The notes under the pieces: generated by a model
Databases searched by the model: none
What the model was told of the DNA's origin: nothing
What the model saw: the letters and a program-made list of their open reading frames with translations, nothing else
DNA from: CAWEFA01 sp963808135
Lineage (GTDB): Bacteria > Bacteroidota > Bacteroidia > Bacteroidales > DTGW01
DNA: 64,000 nt
Assembly (NCBI GenBank): GCA_963808135.1
Contig: CAWEFA010000078.1
Coordinates: 1-64,000 of the forward strand
Direction of reading: 5' to 3'
Shown here: piece by piece, positions 55,538 through 64,000 of the stretch
Layout of the letters: each line of letters begins with the position of its first letter
Position numbering within the stretch: position 1 is the stretch's first letter
Program-made: the position numbers and the translations under genes

Positions 55538-58500
55538 ATGAAAACAAAAACAACAAACTGTAAATTATTAGCAGTAATTATTTCAGCTTATTTGTTTTCT
55601 ATTTGTGGAATAATGCATGCCAAACCATGGAAAGACAGGGTAGTAGATTCTTTGCAGCAATTTGTATTGCCAAGCCAATTTCTCTATGGGGTTAATGAAT
55701 GGGCTATTGGCGATTGTATGTCTGATAATGCCGAGCTTGGAGGCGCCGATCATTACGACCATGAACCCATGCAACAAATGTGTGCTTTCAATATCAAACC
55801 CGCTATGGAACCGGTATTTACATATTACCGATGGAACTATTTTGGTATCGGGCTTTGCAACCAATACCTGAAAAACTTTGGCAATATAAGTTCCCCTTCA
55901 GCGGCTGATAATGTTCAAAAGGGAGAAATACTTTTCCTGAGGGCTTTGTTTTATTTTAACTTAGTAAGGCTTTACGGGGGTGTACCCATTTTTACTGAAA
56001 GTGAACATATCAAAAGTTGATTCACTGAAAAGTACCTATTTCGAGCCTTTGTTTTGGCCTACTATTATTTCCGATACTCTCCATAAATCACGCAACTCTG
56101 CCTCCGAAGTGTGGGGCATGGTTGAAACTGACCTCAATTCGGCAATTGGGTTACTCCCTTTGCGAAGCCTGATTGCTGAACCAAAGTTCCATATTCAAAA
56201 AGGAGCTGCCCAGGCATTGATTGTAAAAGCTAAAATTTATCAAAAGAAATGGGCCGAAGCGCTTACGTTTGCTGAAGATATTATCAATTCAGGCGAATAT
56301 GCACTTGAACCCAATTTTGCCAACTGTTTTAGCGTAGATACCAAATATGGGGCAGAATCGATATTTGAAATTGTTCGGCCTCCAATTAATGGAATTGATT
56401 ATTTTAGAAGCATTTATTGGATTTCAGGGAACCAAAACGTTTATTGCAATCCAAGAAAAATGTGTTTAAGGTTAAAAACACAAGATATAAATATGGTGGA
56501 TGGACGTGTTCAGGGTTATGCTAATTATTATGGTTGGGGTTTTAACTGTCCTACCGAAAAATATGTAAATTCATTTACACCGGGCGATCCGCGGTTAAAG
56601 TTAACCATAGCATCTCAAAATGACAGTATTGCTGGGATATTGACCCGGTTATAAATGATACTGTATGGGCATGGATTTTACCGCAAGTACAGTAAGCAAT
56701 AGTCCCACAGGTTACAACTCGGCCAAATATATTGTTACCAATATTGACTGGAAAAACGGCGGATCTGATATTTATGACGACATTCAACATTCGGGAGGAA
56801 TTAAAAACATACGGGTTATCCGTTATGCCGATGTATTATTGTTCGCGGCTGAAGCGGCTTTTCAAACCGGCGATAGCGTCACGGCGCTTCATTATATTAA
56901 CTTGGTGCGCACCCGTGCGCGGAACAGTGGTAAAACTAATCTTCCGGCCAACCTCGCCACACTTACTTTAGACGATATATATAACGAACGTTCCTGGGAG
57001 CTTGGCTCTGAAGGGCACCGTTATTTTGACCTTATTCGCACCGGCAAGGCATACGAAACATTAAACGGGTTGCATATTAATATGCTGGATACAATTAAAA
57101 ATTTTGATTCTACAAAACATTACCTCTTCCCAATTCCTTTACAAGATTTGTTGATAAACAAAGGGGCGCTTTCCCAAAACCCCGGATACGATACAACACA
57201 ATCGAATTGCAACATAACCATTAATCCCTTGTTTGAGCACGATACAATCCTTGCCACAGTTGATACCTCAAAAACTAAAACATTGTCTTTATTACTAAAT
57301 GTTTTGTGGAACAATAATTTTAATATAGACAACTTAATAAAAATCTATCTTACGCCTAAGTTCTCAGTTTCATGCAGCAAAGGAAAAATTAATAATTGGC
57401 ACATGGACTACCAAGAATTGGATGGCTATGTGAAAAATTTCCAATTTAATTCCACTTTTAATTATGAATACATGTACACTTCCGACTCCTTAAAACTTCC
57501 CGTATTTCCGTTTACAGATAATATCATACTACATCTAAATAATTTTATAAAAGAATTTACCGATACTATTACAGTTATAATTAAAGAAAGCAAGAGGCCC
57601 CCTGATTATGATTCCTTAATTATGCCGACTTATGCATATTTTAATGATGCCGGGGTACACGATAAGTTCAATTATTCTTATTCGAAATTTGACAATGAAA
57701 TTTTACTCGATATGTTGACCGATGATGCTGAAAAAGGCAGTGGTTATGCACTTAATGTTAATACCAATTATAATGTTCTAATTGCCAGGAAATGGCTGAA
57801 AAATAAAAGTCTCTTTTTTCAAGATATAAGTTTGTCGCTTGCCGCAATAAAACAAGCAGACAGTACCATAAACCAGATAGAAAAGTACAAGAAAAACTTT
57901 TCGGCCTACAATTACAACAGGTTAATGGGCGAAGCTAAGTTTATCCGGGGTTATTTTACTTTTTATTTAGCCAAACTTGCCGGTGGATATCCCCAGGTGA
58001 TACATAATCCTAATATTAGTCTGATTGATAATTTCTATATTTCGGCAAATACCAACCCACGGGATATTTATAAAGATGTTGAAAACGATTTGAACGATGC
58101 AATAGAATTATTACCGACAAAAAATGATTTTCTTACAAAGTTTAAAATTAGTCCTAACGGACGGGCTACAAAAGCTGCAGCCCAGTCATTACTTGCAAAA
58201 GTGTATATGATGGAAACCGGCTTTGGCTTTATTGCCGAAAATGATGGATGGAATAATGTTTATAACATTACTTCCGAAATTATTAATTCAGGCCAATATA
58301 CCCTGTTGCCAAACTATGCTATGATTTTTGAACCTGAGGGTGAATTCGGGAGCGAATCTGTTTTCGAAATTTATGCAGATAATTTAAATGAATTTAATAA
58401 ATGGGGAAATATTTCTTCCTTTCTCTGTGGCCCGGTATATTCTTTCAGTGTAGCGGCAAATGTCGCTAAAATTTCTTCTGGTCAGGGGAATGATATTCCT

Positions 58501-59376
58501 TCCACTAATCTTAACCATGAATTTGAGAACGGCGATCCCCGGAGAAATAATACAATTATCGAGGATTCATCTATTCCTTACACATATCAATATTACATTT
58601 GGTCAACCGGATATTATAACCGAAAAGTTCTGACTATTGAACAACCGGATTCGTCCGGTCAAATTAGCCCCAACAAAAACAAACGGCTCATTCGTTATGC
58701 CGATGTATTGCTTATGAATGCAGAAGCTGCTTTTCACTTAGGCAAAGATGATACTGCCCGGATGAGGGTAAACCAGGTAAGGCAACGCGCACGAAACAGC
58801 GGCGACCCAAAGGGTTCAATTTATGGTTTGTATTCTTATCCGCCGGTAAACACAAACCCGGCTACTCTACCCGATGTTACAGCCTCAGGTCAAGACCTTA
58901 TGGAAGCAATTAAACACGAACGGCGCGTTGAACTTGCCATGGAAGGCCAACGGTTATGGGACCTATATCGTTGGGGCGAATACGAAGATGCAATAAAAAC
59001 ATTTGTGCCTGCTGATGCAGTTATGACAGATATTACGGCTGATTCTGTTATCTCAAATTTCAGGCAACACTTATTAAATGGCGTGCCTTCATTGGTTTAT
59101 ATTTTAACAGGTAAAACTGATATTGTAATAAACAATGCCTTTACTAGCCAAAACAACAAACTTTATTTATATCCAAATCCCGCAAAAAATGAGCTTAATA
59201 TTGGCAATTCCACCGGGGATGTTTCGATAAACATTTTTGATGTTACCGGGAAAAAACTACAATCGAAAACTATTAAAAATGCGAAAGTTGATGTCAGCTC
59301 GCTTCAGAAAGGCTTATATTTAATAGACTTGCATGACAATAATGGTACGATATTTTATAAATTCATAAAAGAATAG
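55538..59376 (+). CDS. Tandem SusD-like protein with T9SS C-terminal sorting domain, three frameshifts
   Basis: About 1279 residues after joining three open frames. Signal peptide MKTKTTNCKLLAVIISAYLF..MHA has no lipobox. Half one (to about residue 560) is a full SusD/RagB: FLYGVNEWAIGDCMSDNAEL, FLRALFYFNLVRLYGGVP, RYADVLLFAAEAAFQTGDS, YNERSWELGSEGHRYFDLIR. A beta-rich spacer (about 565-690) follows. Half two repeats the fold: NEILLDMLTDDAEKGSG, EAKFIRGYFTFYLAKLAGGY, RYADVLLMNAEAAFHLGKDD, RRVELAMEGQRLWDLYRWGE. The last 75 residues (LYPNPAKNELNI.., GLYLIDLHDN) are a type A T9SS sorting domain. Shifts: extra A in 56012-56015; a missing base near 56640 and near 56668. SusD proteins bind glycans at a TonB-dependent SusC pore; this one looks T9SS-exported. 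Confidence 0.85.
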
Positions 59377-59397
59377 TTTTCTTTAAAATAAAATTGG

Positions 59398-59439
59398 GAG
59401 CAGGTTCCGGGATTATCCGGAAACCTGCTCTTTTTTTTT
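59398..59439 (+). terminator. Intrinsic terminator after the tandem SusD gene
   Basis: GAGCAGGTT and AACCTGCTC pair, with an inner CCGG/CCGG stem and a GATTAT loop, followed by nine T. It separates the SusD gene from the fecR-susC pair, so the two are separate transcripts or depend on readthrough. Confidence 0.9.
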
Positions 59440-59513
59440 CAAAAAAATCATTTTTCCGTACGTGTTTTTGATTTGGTATTTGTCATAGGAATTGAGATAA
59501 AAAATTAAAAAAG

Positions 59514-60467
59514 ATGAAATCAGTAAATATTGAACTTCTTCAAAAATTTCTAAATAATGAAACCGATGATAAAGAGTCGGAAATAGTCATAAACTGGCTT
59601 AAGAAAAACAGGCTTAGCGAACAGGATTTAAAAAAACTCATTGAAATTCCTGAAAGCGTCCGTTTGTTCGAAATGATAGACCCGAAAAAAGATTGGCCGA
59701 TAGTCCGAAGAAAATTATTCCCTAAGGAAAGGCAACTAAATGCAAGGTTTATTTTAAGGGTTGCAGCTTCGGTTGCTTTATTGCTGGGTATTTCAGAATT
59801 GCTGTTTCATTGGTACAATACGGCAAAGCAACCAATCGTATATTACAACTATAGCAACAATATAAATATTATAACGCTGCCCGATAGCAGTAATGCATAC
59901 CTGGAAAGAAATACCAAAATAGTTTATTACTCAAGCTATATTAAAAATCGTGAAGTAACGATAGATGGGAAAATATTTTTCGAAGTAAAACGGAACGAAC
60001 AAAAGCCATTTATTATAGCAGCAAAGGAGAGCAGGGTTAAAGTGCTGGGCACTTCATTTTCAGTTAATACGCAACAGAAATATACTGAAGTTATTGTTAA
60101 TTCCGGCAAAGTAGCCCTTTATTCCAATGATAAAACAACCGATACGCTTATTCTTATAAAAGGCGACAAAGGCATATTTAGAAATCAGGAACATAGATTG
60201 GAAAAACTAAAAAATGACGACCTGAATTATATTTCCTGGAAAACCCACGTCCTTACTTTCTGCAACACACCGATGAACCGGGTAATTTCTGATTTAGAAA
60301 GTTATTTCGGAATTAAAATATACCTTGAAAACCCTACGCTTTCGAAGCTTTGTTATACCTCCGGGTTTACCAATCCGTCATTAAAAGAGATTTTAAATGA
60401 AATGGAACTGGTATTAAACATAAAGTGCGAGAAGAAAAATAACAATTTAATAATTATCAGTAAATGA
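59514..60467 (+). CDS. FecR-type anti-sigma factor
   Basis: A 317-residue single-pass membrane protein. The cytoplasmic N-terminus (LLQKFLNNETDDKESEIVIN) binds an ECF sigma factor in relatives. The helix is FILRVAASVALLLGISELLF (about residues 80-100). The periplasmic FecR domain has ITLPDSSNAYLERNTKIVYY, GKIFFEVKRNEQKPFIIAA, VKVLGTSFSVNTQ and a C-terminal DUF4974-like segment (TPMNRVISDLESYFGIKIYL). It relays a signal from the STN domain of a TonB-dependent receptor. No sigma gene is adjacent. The stop overlaps the SusC start (ATGA), so they are co-translated. Confidence 0.93.
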   Translation: MKSVNIELLQKFLNNETDDKESEIVINWLKKNRLSEQDLKKLIEIPESVRLFEMIDPKKDWPIVRRKLFPKERQLNARFILRVAASVALLLGISELLFHWYNTAKQPIVYYNYSNNINIITLPDSSNAYLERNTKIVYYSSYIKNREVTIDGKIFFEVKRNEQKPFIIAAKESRVKVLGTSFSVNTQQKYTEVIVNSGKVALYSNDKTTDTLILIKGDKGIFRNQEHRLEKLKNDDLNYISWKTHVLTFCNTPMNRVISDLESYFGIKIYLENPTLSKLCYTSGFTNPSLKEILNEMELVLNIKCEKKNNNLIIISK

Positions 60468-63400
60468 GAATTTTTATACTTTTTATCTTCAGCTTTTTTA
60501 TATTGCCAATTTACGCCCAAGTCTTTAGAAGACAAGAAAATTGTACTTCCTAATGACAATATTTCTATTGATAGTGTTTTCATCCTTTTGAAAGAAAAAC
60601 ATGACATTGTTTTTTCATACAACAGCTCGATCATAAAAAATAAAAAATTAAGGTTTAACAAAACAACCGTAACGGTTCTTGAAATCATCAAAAATGTTGC
60701 CGATGAATCCGGTTTAGATTATAAAATACAAGGCAATAAAGTAATTTTTTTTTCAAAAAAACAAAAATTCGTAATTAACGGGTCTGTTAAAGACGCTGAA
60801 ACAGGCATAACATTGCCGGATGCAAATATTGCCGTAAAAGATTATAATTATAATACAATAACCGGGGCCGATGGCAATTATAAAATAATCCTCGATCCGG
60901 GGTATTATACAATTGTTTTCAGTTTTATCGGGTTTAAAACAGAAAAAAAGGAAATTGAACTTAATAGTAATCTCGAAATAAATATTTCATTAGACGTGGA
61001 AATTAACTCTTTAGAAGAAGTTAAAGTAACCAAACAGCGGAACTTCTGGGGTAATATGAATATTGGGCGTAATATGAGTTCAATTGACTCAAAAAAGATA
61101 GAATTGCTGAATACCAATAATGCTGCCGATATTTTACAGGCAAGAATTGCCGGGGTATGGAGCTCTCAAACATCAGGCGCTCCCGGCGATCATCAGAAAA
61201 TACTTGTCAGGGGGCTAAGTTCGCTTTATAGTTGCAGCGATCCGTTATATATTATTGATGGAGTGGCAGTCCCGTATCGTTAACCTTCATTCGCTGGGTA
61301 TCGGCGATTTGAATGTGCATGATATTGAAAAGGTGACCGTTCTTAAAGATGCTGCTTCCACAGCGTTATACGGGTACCAGGGGGCAAACGGCGTTATTAT
61401 CATTGACACAAAACGTAAAAATGAAGAACATATTTCTTTTTCAATAAAAACCGGCGTTCAGTCCCTTCATAAGCGGTACGATTTAATGAATACAAAAGAT
61501 TTTCTTTCAACTCTCGATGAAGCAAAAACCAGGATGACTCCTAATATTAGGAAGTTTTATCCCTTCTACACTGATTCATTGGCAAACACAAATTGGCAGA
61601 ATGTTCTTTTTAGAGATGGAATTTCAAACGAATACCAACTTTCCGGTTCAGGGTCGGTGGGTAATACCAATTTCTATTTATCCGGTAATTATTATTCCCA
61701 ACAGGGTATAATTGCCAATTCAGGTTATAAGAGATATTCAGTAAGCGCTAATTTCGGTAAAAACATTACAAAAAAAATATCAGTTGAATTTAATTACAGG
61801 GGCAACATCCAGAAAAATAGCAATAACCTCGACCTCTATCTGGGAAATAACTTGATTGTTTTTGGTATAAATAAATCGCCCTGTTTGAAAGGCACTCCCG
61901 CTATATTTTACAGACAAAGTCGTAGTAACGATTTACCTGCTGTAAGAACATTTTATAATTATACTAATCCAAATTCAAATAGTTTATACCAGCATTTCGG
62001 CGATAGTATAACTACTGATTCCTTAATTAAAAGTAATATAAATACGCTTGATGCTTTAACAAACTCATTCAGTCTTACTGCAAAGTATTTCGTATCCAAT
62101 AATATTTACTTCAATGCATCTTCCTCGGTTTCCTTAAGAGATAACCAATATATTTCAAATACGCCTGACAACTATATCAAAAGCATTGAACATTATATCC
62201 TGTTAAATCAGCAGTTAAATATTAATTATTCTAAAAGTATAAACGACCATGAATTCTTATTTGTAATGGGTTACAGAAATTATGCCGATAATGCAAACTG
62301 GAACCTGGAATTCAATACGAAACAGGAATTATACTAATCTTCTGAAAAGCTCCCTGGCCTTTAATGGCGATAATGGCTCAATAACACGTATGATCCAATC
62401 GTTTGCAACACACATGAACTACAATTATAAAAAGAAATATTTTGTGTCATTCATTGTTAATCATGAGAATCTTAGAGTTAATAATCTTGTAAATATTAGC
62501 GATTGGTTTCCTTCAGTAGCGTTAAGCTGGGATATTTCAAGAGAAACCGTGCTAAGTCAACTCAATTGGCTGAATCAATGCAGCCTGTTTGCCAACTGGG
62601 GGATAGCTGGAAATTATCCCGTAAATGCCGTAGCAGGCGATTTTTATACAAATTATCAATATTACTTTCCCGATTCTGTTTATTCCGGCAAGACGGTTTC
62701 GCAATTTGCCAACCACTATCTGAAAAGTGAAAAATCCGATGAATATAATGTGGGAAATACTTTGCGATTATTCAATAATAAAATTTCATTGTCTACAGAT
62801 TACTATTATAAAATAAACAAAAATCTTATTATAATGCAGGATATCCCATATTATTACGAAGGCGGTAAAATGATGCTCAATATTGGGAAAATCCTTAACA
62901 AAGGATATGAATTCAATCTTGAACTTGAACCTGTTAACACAACAAATTTTATTTGGAATTCTGCTTTTATTGTTTCATTTAGTCAACAAAAAGTCACTAG
63001 TGTTGGTGACCAAAAGCAACTTATATTTTACAGTAACGATGATTTAGTTCCTGAATTTATTATAAATGAGAATGAAGCAGCAGGAAATATAATCGGTTAC
63101 AAATATTTGGGAATCTGGACAAGCAAAGATAATAATACAAATAATAAGCATATCATTCAACACTTGGGTAGCAAATTTTTTAAGAATGATACAACCACAA
63201 ATTATCTTAACGATAATGACAGGGTGATTCTCGGGAAATCGATGCCCGATTGCACATGGAGCTGGTCGAATACATTCGTGTATAAAAATTTCTCAATTTA
63301 TTTCCTGTGGTACGGAGTTGCAGGAGTCAGCAAATTCAATTCAACAAAAGCTGCTACATATATGGCTTGTACAAACAGGGGAATTAATAATTTTATACTA

Positions 63401-63703
63401 CAAGCAAACAGAAAGGCTTTAGAAGATACTTTTTTTTACCAATCTTCTTATTTTGTTGAAAACTCCAGCTTTATCAGGCTTAAACAAATAACTTTCTCAT
63501 ATCTTATTCCAAAAAAAGTCATCAAGTATGGTGAATTAAAACTTTCAGTAAGTTTCGAAAATTTCTTAACTTTTACCCGCTATTCCGGCTACGACCCGGA
63601 AGCCAGCATATATACCGATAACAGTTTCTCGGACTTTGCGGTCGACCGGGGCGCTTACCCCAACACAAGGGCTGTTTATTTTACTATTAAATTTGAAATG
63701 TAA
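60464..63703 (+). CDS. SusC/RagA-type TonB-dependent receptor with STN domain, three frameshifts
   Basis: About 1078 residues after correction. The ATG at 60464 gives signal peptide MRIFILFIFSFFILPIYAQ, then an extra base near 60521 breaks the frame. Domains follow: STN (SLEDKKIVLP, ISIDSVFILLKEKHDIVFSY, KIQGNKVIFFSKK), carboxypeptidase-like beta domain (VNGS-type VKDAETGITLPDANIAVKDY), plug (NTNNAADILQARIAGVWSSQ, SSLYSCSDPLYIIDGVAVPY, VTVLKDAASTALYGYQGANG) and barrel to the closing aromatic TRAVYFTIKFEM. Further extra bases lie near 61280 and near 62320. STN plus FecR marks a regulated importer, energised by TonB, with a SusD lid as partner. Both flanks carry SusD-type candidates. Confidence 0.92.
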
Positions 63704-63719
63704 AAAAATGATATTTAAT

Positions 63720-63912
63720 GTGAGTTCAACGTAATATGAATGTAGAAGTATTGAAAATGTTGATAGTAGCATTCCCCCTTGGTGAAGGGGGCTGGGGGAT
63801 TGATGGTTTTTCCTAACTTTTAAAAATAATTCAATCCCCCAGCCCCCTTTTCAAAGGGGGATTAGCATAGTTCTTTTATTTACAATTAATTATGTATCGA
63901 ACTCATGTTGTT
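63720..63912. repeat. MITE-like inverted repeat with C5/G5 arms
   Basis: Outer ends TGTGAGTTCAACGTA (left) and TATCGAACTCATGTT (right) are imperfect inverted repeats. Inside, CCCCCTTGGTGAAGGGGGC and its near inverse AGCCCCCTTTTCAAAGGGGG flank a short AT-rich centre, with GGGGGATTGA / TCAATCCCCC pairing. It has no coding frame. The right half matches the repeat at 18161-18250. It lies between the SusC stop and the next lipoprotein gene. Confidence 0.65.
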
Positions 63913-63932
63913 TAAATTTAAAAATTATAATT

Positions 63933-64000
63933 ATGAAACGTATGTATATTTTCTGTATCCTGTTTCTTCTTTTTAACTGCAAAAAAATATTTAAAGAAGA
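63933..64000 (+). CDS. Start of a lipoprotein gene, possible SusD partner (3' cut)
   Basis: The first 22 codons, MKRMYIFCILFLLF then NCKKIFKE, form a lipoprotein signal with LLFNC as a lipobox-like site. The window ends here. Its place directly after a SusC gene and a CKK start after the lipobox are typical for SusD/RagB lipoproteins, but nothing of the mature protein is visible. Confidence 0.5.
   Translation, partial: MKRMYIFCILFLLFNCKKIFKE

Noticed and set aside
55980..56654. Separate short SusD gene starting at a GTG
   Set aside because: It continues the first SusD domain after a one-base shift in AAAA; a signal peptide is absent.
63720..63912. CRISPR-like repeat
   Set aside because: There are only two inverted arms, no regularly spaced repeat-spacer series and no cas gene in the window.

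Overview
This is an AT-rich chromosomal segment of a Bacteroidota bacterium (probably an uncultured Bacteroidales-like lineage) joined at about 2190 to an unrelated GC-rich fragment. Signs of Bacteroidota are the gliding/type IX secretion genes porP-gldK-gldL-gldM-gldN, a hybrid two-component sensor of the Bacteroides type, SusC/SusD/FecR proteins, a DUF4270 lipoprotein, an HU-CCDC81/SPOR protein and TAnnTTTG promoter boxes. Bases 1-2190 instead carry the end of a GH13 alpha-glucosidase-like gene and the C-terminal half of a tyrosine recombinase, with GC-rich codon use suggestive of Acidobacteriota or a similar phylum. topA starts abruptly in mid-gene right after the join, so the contig is most simply a chimera.

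Layout: 2.2-11.5 kb holds topA (5' cut), a ureohydrolase-like protein lacking the usual metal ligands, then porP and gldKLMN (T9SS outer-membrane protein, lipoprotein ring, motor and periplasmic shaft). 11.6-17.5 kb, minus strand, holds rfbB-rimP-nusA-infB. 17.6-19.2 kb holds two tiny coupled membrane genes, a repeat-rich gap, and a Cys/Ser-rich lipoprotein with a CBM10-like module, divergent from a 1369-residue hybrid two-component regulator. 23.6-36.7 kb is housekeeping: galE, HU-SPOR protein, glmS, DUF4270 lipoprotein, GT5-like protein, panC, panD, a flippase-like membrane protein, rfaE2, radA and a fused two-ATPase oligopeptide-type ABC protein. 36.9-40.7 kb is an ECF sigma factor followed by a membrane protein, an outer-membrane protein and a LamG lipoprotein. 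40.9-55.1 kb is a surface-polysaccharide cluster: glycosyltransferases, methyltransferases, an epimerase, a nucleotidyltransferase-kinase, a SIS isomerase, a Wzx flippase, a DegT aminotransferase and a NeuD-like acyltransferase. 55.5-64 kb is a nutrient-uptake locus: a protein with two SusD domains and a T9SS tail, FecR, an STN-containing SusC and the start of another lipoprotein.

Thirteen single-base frameshifts interrupt nine otherwise well-preserved genes, including the essential nusA and glmS. About half lie in or beside short homopolymers, so sequencing indels are the likeliest cause. I list those genes as single reconstructed coding regions and give the shift positions.

The most interesting item is the tandem SusD protein at 55538-59376. 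It has an apparent type I signal peptide, two complete SusD-like halves and a C-terminal T9SS sorting domain, in place of the usual single-domain lipoprotein. No tRNA, rRNA, CRISPR array or complete insertion sequence was seen.
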